DNA of 64,000 bases from an uncultured Dietzia sp. (GCF_937873725.1 NZ_CALMYY010000067.1:16543-80542), one strand, 5' to 3'. Counted from the first letter of the stretch, positions 1 to 8,937 are shown. Numbers and translations: made by a program. The notes: generated by a model from the letters alone, not told the origin.

Positions 1-979
1 CGGCGGGCGCCCCGCCGACACCGGCGGCGCCGGTGGTCGTCGCTCCGGTCCCGCCCCCGGCCTCCCCGGAGGACTCCCCTCCGAGGAGGGACGGCGCGAG
101 GGTGCAGAGGATCTGCCCGGCCGAACCGAGGTCGTCCGTCGAGCCGCTCTCGCCGAGCACCGACGGCAGCAGGGTGAGCACCGCGTTGAGCACCACCATC
201 ACGAGACCGGTCGAGGCCCCCTCCTCGTTGCCGAGGACCAGCGGCAGCAGCTGCGAGACCGAGGCGCCGTCCACCCCGCCGTCCCCGAGGACCGCACACA
301 GGTCGGGAGCGGGACTCTCGTCGTCGTCGCCGGTGGTGTCACCCGGATCTGCGTCACCGAGGGCCGCGACGCCGGGGGCCGCGGACAGGGTCGGATCGGC
401 CGCGGTCGTGGTCGTGGTCGTGGTGGCCGGATCCGAGGCGGGCCGCGTCGTCGGCGTCTCCGCGCCCCGACCCTCGGTGGTGGCGCCGTCGACGGTCTCG
501 TCGTCCGCGGCGGGCGCCGCAGCGGTGGTCGTGGGGGCGGCGGTCGTCGTGGCGGCCGCGGCGGCGCCGGGCGCGCCGGTCACGGTGATCGTCACCTTCT
601 CCGACTTGGACACGCCGCCGTTGGAGACGGTGATCAGCACGTCGTAGTCGCCGGCGCGGGAGGGCGTGCCGGAGATGACCCACCCGTCCTGGGTGAGCCC
701 GTCCGGGAGGCCCGTCACCTGGACGGTCGTGCCGGCGGGGATGGTGCCACCCGCGGCCTGGGCCACGACCGGCTCGAGGTCGAGGTCGACGGGCACGCCG
801 AGGGCCATCTCCTGCGGGCCCGCGTTCTGCGCCAGGAGGATCTCGCCGGCGGACACCTCGGTCGGTGCGGACACCGCGACCACGGCCCCGCCGCCGACCA
901 CGGCGAGGACCGCGAGGGCGCCACCGAGGGCGAGCGAGCTGGTGCGGGGGGCGGAGCGGTGCGAGCGGCGCAGGAACAT
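1..979 (-). CDS. Exported Ig-like-fold cell-surface protein, C-terminus cut by window edge
   Basis: The gene begins at ATG 979, behind an AAGGTG ribosome site, and runs off the left edge, so only about the first 326 residues are seen. A basic N-terminus with a hydrophobic stretch (residues about 15-40) looks like a signal peptide or anchor. Residues about 50-130 read as a putative Ig domain of the He_PIG type, with the typical LPDGLTQDGWVISGTPSRAG pattern. A Thr/Ala/Pro-rich linker with runs of threonine follows, then a Leu/Gly-rich segment. I infer an extracytoplasmic structural or adhesin-like protein. It is divergent from the ABC transporter at 1138. The function is unknown. Confidence 0.7.
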   Translation of the reverse strand, partial: MFLRRSHRSAPRTSSLALGGALAVLAVVGGGAVVAVSAPTEVSAGEILLAQNAGPQEMALGVPVDLDLEPVVAQAAGGTIPAGTTVQVTGLPDGLTQDGWVISGTPSRAGDYDVLITVSNGGVSKSEKVTITVTGAPGAAAAATTTAAPTTTAAAPAADDETVDGATTEGRGAETPTTRPASDPATTTTTTTAADPTLSAAPGVAALGDADPGDTTGDDDESPAPDLCAVLGDGGVDGASVSQLLPLVLGNEEGASTGLVMVVLNAVLTLLPSVLGESGSTDDLGSAGQILCTLAPSLLGGESSGEAGGGTGATTTGAAGVGGAPA

Positions 980-1027
980 GGGATCACCTTGTCGTTCGAG
1001 GGCGGGGCACGACCGGGCCGCGCCCAG

Positions 1028-1064
1028 TCACATGAGCACCATACGTCACAAAATTCACATGAGC
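1028..1064. promoter_or_regulatory. Direct repeat TCACATGAGC in divergent promoter region
   Basis: Two identical 10-mers TCACATGAGC (1028-1037 and 1055-1064) lie 27 bp apart in the short, locally AT-richer gap between the minus-strand surface protein and the ABC transporter. Their position and spacing suit an operator serving one or both promoters. No regulator gene is adjacent. Confidence 0.3.
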
Positions 1065-1137
1065 CACAGATTTCGTCGTGGTGTCCGAGGCTGTCCCTAC
1101 ACTCGGGCCGGACCCCACGCCCCAGGGAAGGACCCCG

Positions 1138-1890
1138 GTGACCCCAGCTCCCGAGATCGCGATCCGAGCCCACGGCCTGCGCAAGACCTACTCGCACGGG
1201 CGGGTGAGGGTGCGCGCGCTGGACGGGGTGGACGTGGCGCTCGACAGGGGGCGCTGGACCGCCGTCATGGGGCCGTCGGGCAGCGGGAAGTCCACCCTCA
1301 TGCACTGCCTGGCCGGGCTCGACACCCCGGACCACGGCACCGTCACGATCGGGGACACCGAGGTCACCCGCCTGGGCGACGCGGGGCGGACCCGCCTGCG
1401 GCGCACCCGGGTCGGCTTCGTCTTCCAGTCCTTCAACCTGGTCCCCTCGCTCTCGGTCCGCGAGAACATCGTGCTGCCCGTGCGCCTGGCGTTCCGCCGC
1501 CCCGACGGACGCCGCCTCGACGGGCTGGTCGGCGAACTCGGGATCGGCGACCTGCTGCGCCGGCGGCCGCACGAACTCTCGGGCGGGCAGCAGCAGCGCG
1601 TGGCCATCGCCCGGGCGCTGCTGCCCCGCCCGGACGTGGTGTTCGCCGACGAGCCCACGGGCAATCTCGACTCGGAGTCGGGCGAGGCGGTCCTCGGGCT
1701 GCTCGGTGCGTGCGTCCGCGACCACGGGCAGACGGTCGTCATGGTCACCCACGACGCGCACGCCGCCGCGCACACGGACCGGGTCCTGGTGCTGGCCGAC
1801 GGCCGGATCGCCGACGAGCTCGACTCCCCCACCCCGGACTCGATCGACGCCGCGATGCGGGCCGCCGGCCGCCGCCCGGCCACGGCGTGA
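1138..1890 (+). CDS. ABC transporter ATP-binding protein (MacB/LolD type)
   Basis: A 250-residue ATPase driving the FtsX-type permease encoded next. Walker A is GPSGSGKST (about residue 44), the signature is LSGGQQQRVAIARAL, and Walker B is VVFADEPTGNLD, the 'EPTGNLD' form typical of the MacB/LolD/FtsE class. The reading frame is open back to 1078, but GTG 1138 sits behind a strong AGGGAAGGA and matches the usual family length. Its stop overlaps the permease GTG start by 4 bp (GTGA). Such pairs expel or extract lipids, peptides or antibiotics. The substrate cannot be read from the sequence. Confidence 0.9.
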   Translation: MTPAPEIAIRAHGLRKTYSHGRVRVRALDGVDVALDRGRWTAVMGPSGSGKSTLMHCLAGLDTPDHGTVTIGDTEVTRLGDAGRTRLRRTRVGFVFQSFNLVPSLSVRENIVLPVRLAFRRPDGRRLDGLVGELGIGDLLRRRPHELSGGQQQRVAIARALLPRPDVVFADEPTGNLDSESGEAVLGLLGACVRDHGQTVVMVTHDAHAAAHTDRVLVLADGRIADELDSPTPDSIDAAMRAAGRRPATA

Positions 1891-4451
1891 GCCCCCGGCT
1901 GGTCCTGGGGCAGCTGCGCGCGCACGCGGGTCGCTACCTCGGCACGATCCTGGCGATCGCCGTGGCCGTCGGGTTCGTCCTGGCCTCCGTCGGCGTGCTG
2001 CGCACGATGTCCGCCAGCGCGGAGGCCACCTTCGGCATGCGGTACGCCGACACCGCCGTGCTCGTGCAGAACCTCGGCGACCGCACGTCGGCGGGCACGG
2101 AGGCCGCGCGCGGGGAGGCCGCCGAGGCGCAGCGGCTCGGTCTGGAGACCATCGCCGCCACCCCGGGGGTCCGGGCCGTGACGGTGGATGCGCAGACGTA
2201 CGTCCGGGTCCGCGTGGACGGACGTGCCCAACAGATGACGACGACCACGGTGCTGTCCACCGATGACGGCCTGCGGTGGCAGCCCCTGGCATCGGGGCGC
2301 CTTCCCGGCGGGCTCGGCGAGGTCGCCGTGCGCGCCGACTCCGGGCTCCCCCTGGGCGCGGCCTTCGAGGTGCAGCCGGCCGGGCGCGGCGAGCCCGGGA
2401 CCGTGACCGTGGTGGGCCTGTTCGACCTCGCCGGGCAACCCGATCTCGAGGCGTCGTTCCCGCTCTACGCCGTGGACGAGCAGGTCCAGCTGTGGTCCGC
2501 GGACGGCGCGGGCGGGGACGTCCGGGTGGCCGGCGACGGATCCGTCCCCGACCCGGTGCTCGCCTCACAGATCGGCGCGCGGCTCGCCGGGATCCCCGGG
2601 ACGTCCGCCGTCGAGGTCTCCACCGGCGCCGCCGAGGCGGACGCCCTGGCGGAGTCGTTCGTCGGGGGCCGTGACGTCTACGCCCGGGCCCTGCTCGCGT
2701 TCACCGTGTTGGCCGTGGCGGTGGCCGCGCTCGTGATCGCCACGACCTTCGCGGTGGTGTTCGCCGCCCGGGTCCGCGAGACCGCGTTGCTGCGGTGCCT
2801 GGGCGCCTCCCGACTGCAGCTGCGCGCGTCCGGGATGGCGGAGGCGTCGGTCGTGGCGGTGGTGGCCACGGCGATCGGCCTGGCCCTGGGCCGGGTCGGC
2901 GTGTCGCTCGCGTCACGGGAGGCGCCTCGCCTCGGCGTGACCATCCCGCTGCAGGAGGTCACCGTCCCCCCGGCCGCGTACGCGCTCGCCGCGGCGGTGG
3001 GGGTGGGAGTCACCCTGCTCACCGCCCTGCCGGCGCTGTGGCGGGCCACCTCGGGCAGCCCCCTGGAGGCCCTGCGCCCGGCGGACGTCCGGCCCGACCC
3101 GTGGTGGCGCCGGGCGGCGATGGTCGTGGGCGGCGGGGCCGTGGCGCTCGTCGGCCGGGCGGGGATGATCTCGGCGGTGGACTCCCGGGCCGTGGTGGAG
3201 GCCGGGGCGTGGGGCGTCCTGACGTTCCTCGGCGTGCTGGCCGTGGTCGCCGGCGCCCTGCCCACGCTGCTCGGCGCGGCGGGAACGGCGGTGGGCGTCC
3301 TCCTCGGACCGATAGGACTCCTCGGCGCGCGCAACCCCGCCCGGAGCCCGCGCCGCACGGCCGCCACCTCGGCCGCCGTGCTGGTCGGGGTGACCCTCAC
3401 CGCGACCATGGTCACGGGGATCGCCCTGCTCGGGCCCGCCATCCAGTCCCGGCTGATCGACCGCGTCCCGCTGGACGTGGTCGTCACCTCGCCCGACGGC
3501 GTCCTGCCCGCCGAGCTGCCCGCGCAGCTGGCCGGCCTGCCCGGGGTGGCGGACTCCCTCGTCGTGGTGGACATGTACGCCGAGGACGCGCAGGGGCGGC
3601 GGACCGTCCTGCGCGTGGCCGACCCCGCCCGGGTCCGCGCGGTGCTCCGACGCGACGTGGTCCTTCCCGGGCCGGGCGAGATCGTCCTGCCCGAGTCCTC
3701 CCCCGTGGCCGCCGACGCCCGCGACGGCGACACGGTCCGGTTCACCTTCTTCTCCGGCGACGACGGGCGGGACCTGGTGGTCCGCCGGTCCGCCGACCCG
3801 TGGGCGCTCGCCGCCCCGGGCAGCGTCCCCGGGTGGCCCGTCGCGCAGGCGCCGGACGGCTCGCCGTGGCCCCCGGACGTGGAGGTGCCCGCGCAGTTCG
3901 TCCCGCGCACCGAGCAGTGGCTGCGGATGGACGAGGGGCTCGAGGGCGAGCGGCTCGAGTCCGCGCTTGAGGGGGTCCGCTCCACCGTCGTGGGCGCGGG
4001 GCCCTCGTTGGCCGTCACCGAGAGCTTCGCCTCCCGCGAGCAGATCGCCGGGTCCGTCCGGACCGTGCTCACGTCCAGCTCGCTCCTCCTGGCGGTGGCC
4101 GTCGCCCTGGCGCTCGTGGGGGTGGCCAACACGCTCACGCTCGCGATCCGCGAGCGGAGGCGGGAGATCGCGCTCCTCAGGGGTGTCGGCGTCACCCGCA
4201 CCGGCGTGTGGCTGATGCTCGTCCTGGAGACCCTCGCGGTGGCGACCTGCGCCGCCGCGCTGGGAGTGGCGCTCGGCGCGGCGTTCGGCCGACTCGGCGC
4301 GGACGCCCTCGTCGGCCCGGGGACGGCCGGTAACACCGCCGCGTCAGCGGGCGATCTGGTGGTGGTGGGGGTGGGCGGGGTCCTCGCCGCGCTCGCCGCC
4401 GCGGCGGTCGCCGGGCTGGGCGCGGTCCGAACCCGGGAGACCCGGCACTGA
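1887..4451 (+). CDS. FtsX-like ABC transporter permease, two FtsX domains
   Basis: An 854-residue membrane subunit starting at GTG 1887, overlapping the ATPase stop. A transmembrane helix near residues 15-40 precedes a large extracytoplasmic domain. A FtsX domain of three helices follows (about 265-390), then more helices, a second extracytoplasmic domain, and a C-terminal FtsX domain (about 725-850) with the characteristic IRERRREIALLRGVG motif. The duplicated plan matches the long actinobacterial MacB-like permeases. The frame is open upstream to 666, but that part is antisense shadow of the surface-protein gene. Confidence 0.88.
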   Translation: MSPRLVLGQLRAHAGRYLGTILAIAVAVGFVLASVGVLRTMSASAEATFGMRYADTAVLVQNLGDRTSAGTEAARGEAAEAQRLGLETIAATPGVRAVTVDAQTYVRVRVDGRAQQMTTTTVLSTDDGLRWQPLASGRLPGGLGEVAVRADSGLPLGAAFEVQPAGRGEPGTVTVVGLFDLAGQPDLEASFPLYAVDEQVQLWSADGAGGDVRVAGDGSVPDPVLASQIGARLAGIPGTSAVEVSTGAAEADALAESFVGGRDVYARALLAFTVLAVAVAALVIATTFAVVFAARVRETALLRCLGASRLQLRASGMAEASVVAVVATAIGLALGRVGVSLASREAPRLGVTIPLQEVTVPPAAYALAAAVGVGVTLLTALPALWRATSGSPLEALRPADVRPDPWWRRAAMVVGGGAVALVGRAGMISAVDSRAVVEAGAWGVLTFLGVLAVVAGALPTLLGAAGTAVGVLLGPIGLLGARNPARSPRRTAATSAAVLVGVTLTATMVTGIALLGPAIQSRLIDRVPLDVVVTSPDGVLPAELPAQLAGLPGVADSLVVVDMYAEDAQGRRTVLRVADPARVRAVLRRDVVLPGPGEIVLPESSPVAADARDGDTVRFTFFSGDDGRDLVVRRSADPWALAAPGSVPGWPVAQAPDGSPWPPDVEVPAQFVPRTEQWLRMDEGLEGERLESALEGVRSTVVGAGPSLAVTESFASREQIAGSVRTVLTSSSLLLAVAVALALVGVANTLTLAIRERRREIALLRGVGVTRTGVWLMLVLETLAVATCAAALGVALGAAFGRLGADALVGPGTAGNTAASAGDLVVVGVGGVLAALAAAAVAGLGAVRTRETRH

Positions 4452-4517
4452 CGTCCGGCGGGATGCCCCTGCGTCCCTGCGGTAGCCAACCAATGACAGA
4501 ACTGAGACACTATCGTT

Positions 4518-5399
4518 ATGCGAAATCGGCTGCTCCTCTCCGCCGGCGCGCTCGCGCTGGTGGCCTCGTCGTGCGCACAGCCGGACCCGCAGATCCTCTC
4601 CGACGCTCCGCGGTCCGCCACTGCCACCGAACTGACGACGTCGACCGAGTCGCGAGATCGTGAACCCCAGCAGGGCCGGTTCATCGCCCGGTGCGCCACG
4701 GAGGCCGATGGCGGGACGCCGGGGATGACCTTCTTCACCGACGGCACCCAGAACGTCACCGATCACTGCCTCAGCCGCTACTACATCGGCGTCCAGCCCG
4801 CGCCCGGCGCGCTCTACGTGGCGGACGAGGACGCCGGGGCCTACGCCCCGACCCGCGGCACCGAGGACACGTCCGGGACCTCCGCCGCCCAGTGGACCCC
4901 CGCCCAGCCGCGCACGGACGCGGGCCCCCGCGACCCGCTGCTCGACGGGCCCGACGGCCGCGAACCCGGCACCGGCACCGGCGAGGTCCGCGAACCCGGC
5001 ACCGGCGAGCCGACCCCGGAGTCCCCCGACACCCCGGCGTCCCCGACCGAGGGGGCGCCCACCACCTCGCCCTCGGCGACCCCACCGGGCGAGACCGGCC
5101 CCGCCACCCCCGGCCAGACCGGCCCCACCACCCCCGGCCAGCCGGGTCCGACGTCACCGGGCGGGACCGACCCGTCCACGACGGGGTCGACCGAGCAGAC
5201 TCCGACCGCCGTCCCGAACGTCACGGTCCCGACCGTCACGGTCCCGACCGTCACCGAGGCCCCGGGGGCCCGGCCGGCCCCGACCCCCTCGTCGCTCGGG
5301 TCCGTCGACCCGCTCGGGTCGGGAGCACAGGCCCCGGCCCGCTCACAGGGGTTCGCCCCCCTGCCGTGGTTCGTCGGCCCGATCGCCCGGGCCGACTAG
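4518..5399 (+). CDS. Secreted Pro/Thr-rich protein, possible lipoprotein
   Basis: A 293-residue protein starting MRNRLLLSAGALALVASSC. The Cys near residue 19 follows a signal-like core, but the -3 residue is Ala, so the lipobox is non-canonical. A short conserved-looking domain (about 45-110) contains FIARCATEADG and LSRYYIGVQP. The rest is low complexity: repeats of Pro, Gly, Thr and Glu with TPGQ-type repeats, then TVTVPTVT. No strong ribosome site precedes ATG 4518. Likely anchored in or exported to the envelope. No function is recognised. Confidence 0.7.
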   Translation: MRNRLLLSAGALALVASSCAQPDPQILSDAPRSATATELTTSTESRDREPQQGRFIARCATEADGGTPGMTFFTDGTQNVTDHCLSRYYIGVQPAPGALYVADEDAGAYAPTRGTEDTSGTSAAQWTPAQPRTDAGPRDPLLDGPDGREPGTGTGEVREPGTGEPTPESPDTPASPTEGAPTTSPSATPPGETGPATPGQTGPTTPGQPGPTSPGGTDPSTTGSTEQTPTAVPNVTVPTVTVPTVTEAPGARPAPTPSSLGSVDPLGSGAQAPARSQGFAPLPWFVGPIARAD

Positions 5400-5421
5400 A
5401 CCGCCGGGGCGGCCGGACGCC

Positions 5422-5751
5422 TCAGGCCTCGCCCATCCGACGGTGCAGGTCCTCGCGCTTCTCGCGCCGCCCGGCGTCCACCGCCGCGATGTCGGAGTTG
5501 ATCTCCGCGCGCATCCGGGTGAACAGGACCATGGAGAGCGGCAGCGCGATCACCACCGCGATGATCGCGGCGACGATCACCGGGACCTCCACGCCGGCGA
5601 GCAACCCGATGCCGATGATGAGCAGGGTCAGTCCCAGGACCAGGAGCAGTCGCAGAATCGTGTAGAAGGCCATGTTCCGGGCCAGCCGGCCGCCCGGCCT
5701 GGGGCCGGCCGGGGCCTGCGTGGGGATCGTTGACTCGTCGTGCTCGCTCAT
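5422..5751 (-). CDS. DUF4229 small membrane protein
   Basis: A 109-residue protein with two transmembrane helices (about residues 26-48 and 53-75) after a Pro-rich N-terminus, and a charged cytoplasmic tail ending in a helix rich in Arg, Glu and Asp. The RNMAFYTILRLLL start of the first helix is the pattern of the actinobacterial DUF4229 family, whose function is unknown. It is divergent from the 53-residue membrane protein at 5791, with 39 bp between the two starts. Confidence 0.75.
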   Translation of the reverse strand: MSEHDESTIPTQAPAGPRPGGRLARNMAFYTILRLLLVLGLTLLIIGIGLLAGVEVPVIVAAIIAVVIALPLSMVLFTRMRAEINSDIAAVDAGRREKREDLHRRMGEA

Positions 5752-5790
5752 GACCCCAAGGATACGTATCGTGGTGGGAAGGAGGTTCGA

Positions 5791-5952
5791 GTGATCTGGC
5801 TGTTCGCACTCATCGGGGCGGTGACCGTGGGGATCCTGCTGTGGCGGGCCTTCGGCCCCGGGTCACGCCCGGCTCCGCCGCGGGTGATCGCGCCCGACGA
5901 CGACCCCGACTTCCTCCGCGACCTCGACCGGAGGAAGCCGCTGGATCCGTAG
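5791..5952 (+). CDS. Small single-span membrane protein
   Basis: A 53-residue protein: one N-terminal helix (IWLFALIGAVTVGILLW), a short Pro/Arg linker, then an acidic DDDPDFLRDLDRR tail. GTG 5791 is chosen because AAGGAGG lies 7 bp upstream. The longer in-frame reading from 5740 would run into the divergent neighbour's start. Probably a short cytoplasmic-tail membrane protein of unknown role. Confidence 0.65.
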   Translation: MIWLFALIGAVTVGILLWRAFGPGSRPAPPRVIAPDDDPDFLRDLDRRKPLDP

Positions 5953-5996
5953 CCGCCCGGGGCGGTGTGCCCGCGTCGGCGGGCGCGTCGGCGCCG

Positions 5997-6521
5997 TCAG
6001 GTGCGTGCGAGGAGCCGGACGATCGAGTCCACCGCGGCGCTGATCCGGGCGCCGGTCCGGTCGAACACCTCGGGGTCCCGGCCGATGGGATCCTCCACGT
6101 CCAGCGACGGGTCCTCGGGATCGATGCCCAGCCGGGCCCTCGGCAGCCCCGCCAGGGTCAGCGACGCGTCGGCGTCGGCCAGTCGCGCCGCCTCGAGCAG
6201 CGTGTAGGTCCTCTTCCACAACAGCGGCGCGAGTTCCTGCACGGCGTCGCGGTGGGCGCGGGTGGCGGTGAGGACCAGGTCGTGGCCGGCGAGCAGCCGC
6301 GGCGTGAGGAGCCGGGACGCGAAGCCGTCGGCGCTGCCGCCGTAGCCCTCGAGCACCCGCAGGGTCTCGCGGTGAATCCGCACCCCGTTGGCGGCCCGGG
6401 TCCCGGCGGAGTCCACCGTCACCTCGATCCCGGCCTCGGCCGCGCGCGCCGCGAGCAACCGTTCCGCCAGCGGCGAGCGACACATGTTGCCGGTACAGAC
6501 CGTCATCACCGCGAGCGCCAT
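5997..6521 (-). CDS. Low-molecular-weight protein tyrosine phosphatase
   Basis: A 174-residue phosphatase with the C(X)5R P-loop at the N-terminus (VCTGNMCRS, nucleophile Cys9, Arg15) and the acid-loop Asp in DVEDPIGRD near the C-terminus. The phosphocysteine mechanism therefore looks intact. Family members remove phosphate from tyrosine kinases and envelope or capsule proteins. In this order of bacteria PtpA/PtpB-type enzymes may also be secreted, but no signal is visible here. It stands alone between a small membrane gene and the crotonase. Confidence 0.88.
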   Translation of the reverse strand: MALAVMTVCTGNMCRSPLAERLLAARAAEAGIEVTVDSAGTRAANGVRIHRETLRVLEGYGGSADGFASRLLTPRLLAGHDLVLTATRAHRDAVQELAPLLWKRTYTLLEAARLADADASLTLAGLPRARLGIDPEDPSLDVEDPIGRDPEVFDRTGARISAAVDSIVRLLART

Positions 6522-6563
6522 CCCGCCGATCCTAGTGTGCGGCGATCCCGGCGGGCCCGCCGC

Positions 6564-7340
6564 TCACTTACCCTGCCACTGCGGGGCGCGCTTCTCGAGA
6601 AACGCCGTCATCCCCTCCTGCGCGTCGCAGGTCACCGCGTTGGTGGCCATGGTCTCGGCCATCTCGCGGTAGGCCGCGTCCTGCGGGAGGTCGATCTGCC
6701 GGTAGAAGGCCTGCTTACCGATCTCCAGGGTGAGGGGGCTGGCGTCGGCGATCCGGGCGGCCAGCTCGTCCACGCGCGCGCGGAGCCGGTCCGCGGGCAC
6801 GGCCTCGTTGACCAGCCCCCACTCCACGGCGGTGGCCGCGTCGATCGTCTCGCCGGTCAGCAGCATCTGCAGCGCTCGCTTGCGGCCGATGGAGCGCGAG
6901 ACGGCGACCATCGGGGTGGAACAGAAGAGGCCGATCTTGACCCCCGGGGTGCCGAAGCGCGCGGAGTCGACGGCCACCGCGAGGTCGCAGGTCGCGACGA
7001 GTTGGCAGCCGGCCGCGATCGCGTGGCCCTGGACCTCGGCGATCACCGGCTGGCGGATGGCCTGGATGGATTCCATGAGGTCGACGCAGGTGTCGAACAC
7101 CTCGCGCTCCTGCTCGAGGGTGCGGTCGATCATCTCGCCGATCTCGTGGCCGGCGGACAACGCCGGCCCGGAGCCGGTGAGCACCACGACGCCGCACGTC
7201 GGGTCCCGGCCGAGGTCGCGGATCGCGGCGGTGGCCTCGCGCATCATCTCCAGGGACAGCGGGTTGCGCCGGTCGGGCCGGTCGAGGGTCACTCGGGCGG
7301 TCGGACCGCTGCGGTCGACGAGGACGTACGGGGTGCTCAC
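6564..7340 (-). CDS. Crotonase-fold protein, enoyl-CoA hydratase-like but lacking both catalytic Glu
   Basis: A 258-residue crotonase-fold protein starting at GTG 7340 behind GGAGG. The oxyanion-hole segments (SAGHEIGEM and HAIAAGCQLVATCDL) are present. The two glutamates of classical enoyl-CoA hydratase are replaced: AAGCQL carries Gln, and VKIGLFCSTP carries a CST stretch. This pattern resembles the ECHDC3-like branch. It should still bind acyl-CoA, but simple hydratase chemistry is doubtful. An in-frame extension to 7436 is unlikely because it overlaps a hairpin. Confidence 0.8.
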   Translation of the reverse strand: MSTPYVLVDRSGPTARVTLDRPDRRNPLSLEMMREATAAIRDLGRDPTCGVVVLTGSGPALSAGHEIGEMIDRTLEQEREVFDTCVDLMESIQAIRQPVIAEVQGHAIAAGCQLVATCDLAVAVDSARFGTPGVKIGLFCSTPMVAVSRSIGRKRALQMLLTGETIDAATAVEWGLVNEAVPADRLRARVDELAARIADASPLTLEIGKQAFYRQIDLPQDAAYREMAETMATNAVTCDAQEGMTAFLEKRAPQWQGK

Positions 7341-7399
7341 TGGGGGCCTCCGGGGTGACGAGGGGATCGCTCCCCCGGTTCTACCCCGCCGGCCGGGGC

Positions 7400-7446
7400 G
7401 GCGGAGGCGGTGCGCCGGGGAATGCCCCCGGGTCACCGCCTCCGCC
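7400..7446 (-). terminator. Hairpin after the small zinc-ribbon gene
   Basis: A perfect 13-bp stem, GGCGGAGGCGGTG (7400-7412) against CACCGCCTCCGCC (7434-7446), with an inner CCGGGG/CCCCGG stem. A second GC hairpin lies at about 7451-7475. Both fall in the 140-bp gap after the minus-strand gene ending at 7482. There is no clear U-tract, which is common in actinobacterial terminators. Confidence 0.55.
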
Positions 7447-7481
7447 CGGCGCCCCGGGACCGCGGCCCCGGGGCGGGCGAC

Positions 7482-7616
7482 CTACGTGGTGGACGTGCCG
7501 TGCTGGCCGCCGCACCACTGCTCGGCGGGCACGCTCGCCTTGACCTCGGCGACGTGCTGGCCGCAGCCGTCCCAGGTGATCTTGCCGCAGACGGGGCAGG
7601 TGACGGGGTAACACAT
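7482..7616 (-). CDS. Tiny zinc-ribbon-like protein
   Basis: A 44-residue protein starting MCYPVTCPVCGKITWDGCG with C-x2-C and C-x2-H arrangements and a second Cys near the end, suggesting one small metal-binding knuckle. The AAGGAGG ribosome site 5 bp from ATG 7616 is among the best in the window, so it is probably well translated. Near-identical short proteins are widespread in bacteria, but I know of no assigned function. It follows rmlC on the same strand after 62 bp. Confidence 0.75.
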   Translation of the reverse strand: MCYPVTCPVCGKITWDGCGQHVAEVKASVPAEQWCGGQHGTSTT

Positions 7617-7678
7617 CGTGGCCTCCTTCGAGAGGGTGTCGGCACGGCCGGGCGCCGTCCGATACCCCCTAGGGTATA

Positions 7679-8338
7679 TCACGCCGGGGCCGGGCGCCAC
7701 TCCTCGTCGACGCGGGCGGTGGCCTCGCGGAGGCGCTCCACGTGCGCGGCGCAGTCCTCCCAGCGCGGGAGCCGACCCGCGGCCGCCACGTCGAGCAGGC
7801 TCGGCGCGTCGCGGTCCTTCTCGCTCATGACGGTGGTGATCGCGGTGCCGTCGAGCGCCACCGACGGCCAGTCGATCGCGATGTGGGGGTCCAGGGCGTC
7901 CACCACGTGCTCGGCGCCCGGCCTCCAGCCCTCGGAACACAGGTACATCACCGTGGACTGCGGCTCGAGCGCGAGGAACCCGTGCGCGAGGCCCTCCGGG
8001 ATGTAGATCGCCCGCTGCTCGCGCGAGTCGAGGATCACCCCGGACCACTCGCCGAAGGTCGGCGATCCGAGGCGGACGTCCACCACCACGTCGAACACCG
8101 TGCCGGACGGGCACATCACGTACTTGGCCTGGCCGGGCGGGACGTCCGCGAAGTGCAGGCCCCGCAGCACGCCCTCCCCCGACACCGACACGTTGACCTG
8201 CGCCAGGTCGAAGCGGTGTCCGGTCATGCGGCGGAAGGCGGGATCGGTGAACGCCTCGTGGAACACCCCCCGGTCGTCGGCGATCTGCCGGGGCGTGATC
8301 TCCCACGCCCCCGTCACGCTGAGTTCGCGCATGTGCAT
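7679..8338 (-). CDS. rmlC: dTDP-4-dehydrorhamnose 3,5-epimerase
   Basis: A 219-residue cupin-fold epimerase, third enzyme of dTDP-L-rhamnose synthesis. Diagnostic segments are FxxxNVSVSGEGVLRGLHFA, the catalytic-His region RGLHF, QAKYVMCPSGTVFDVVVD, and IPEGLAHGFLAL. The C-terminus is slightly longer than usual. Rhamnose forms the linker joining arabinogalactan to peptidoglycan in mycolic-acid bacteria, so the gene is probably essential. It is split from rmlBAD (10.8-14.3 kb) by three unrelated genes. ATG 8338 follows AAGGTGGG. Confidence 0.9.
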   Translation of the reverse strand: MHMRELSVTGAWEITPRQIADDRGVFHEAFTDPAFRRMTGHRFDLAQVNVSVSGEGVLRGLHFADVPPGQAKYVMCPSGTVFDVVVDVRLGSPTFGEWSGVILDSREQRAIYIPEGLAHGFLALEPQSTVMYLCSEGWRPGAEHVVDALDPHIAIDWPSVALDGTAITTVMSEKDRDAPSLLDVAAAGRLPRWEDCAAHVERLREATARVDEEWRPAPA

Positions 8339-8385
8339 CCGGTCCCACCTTCCCGTCGACGGACTCCGCCCACCCTAACGGTGCC

Positions 8386-8937
8386 TCAGCCCCGCATCGC
8401 CTCGACGATCTGCGCCGCGGACCATTCCCCGATCAGCAGGCACCCCATGGCCGAGTCGTGCATGTCCGCGTCCTCGTGCCACCCGGTGACGACAAACTGG
8501 AAGACGTAGGTCGCCTCGTCGTCGCTCCACCCCACGATCAGGCTCGAGGTGGCCATCTCACCGGGCTCGGCGGTGTAGGTGCCGCGGATGAAGCGGTAGC
8601 TGCTGCGGACGGCGCCGGCGCTCTCGTCGCCCTCCCCCGCCACCTCCTCGACGAGGGTCCAGCCGTCCAGCGCCTCGGCGGTGGCGACGATCATGGCCAC
8701 CGCGGTGTCGGTGTCCATCGCGGGCGCGATGCGGGCGCAGGTGGCGATGGCGTTGGGCGAGAACCCGTCGCGGTGCGCGCCCGGGTCCACGTAGATCACC
8801 GCGGACGGCTCGGGGGACTCGATCCGCTCCCAGGGCGGGCTGTCCACCCAGGTGAGCGGCTGCGCGGCGACGGCCATCGGCGGGCTCGCCTCGAGCGCGC
8901 GGCCGGTCGAGGCGCAGAACTCCTGGATCGAGGTCAC
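8386..8937 (-). CDS. LpqN/LpqT-family protein without lipoprotein signal
   Basis: A 183-residue protein with the Lpp-LpqN pattern: SAVIYVDPGAHRDGFSPNAIATCARI near residues 46-70, a central alternating-strand region, and a late VFQFVVTGWHEDADMHDSAMGCLL segment. Mycobacterial LpqN/LpqT proteins are exported lipoproteins, but this copy starts directly with the mature-like domain and shows no signal or lipobox, so it may be cytosolic. It begins at GTG 8937, 1 bp from the stop of the upstream SDR gene, so the two are probably translationally coupled. Confidence 0.65.
   Translation of the reverse strand: MTSIQEFCASTGRALEASPPMAVAAQPLTWVDSPPWERIESPEPSAVIYVDPGAHRDGFSPNAIATCARIAPAMDTDTAVAMIVATAEALDGWTLVEEVAGEGDESAGAVRSSYRFIRGTYTAEPGEMATSSLIVGWSDDEATYVFQFVVTGWHEDADMHDSAMGCLLIGEWSAAQIVEAMRG

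Noticed and set aside
2678..4759. Long minus-strand open frame opposite the FtsX permease
   Set aside because: It is Ser/Thr/Arg-rich without domain pattern and complementary to a convincing membrane protein. High GC3 keeps antisense frames open.
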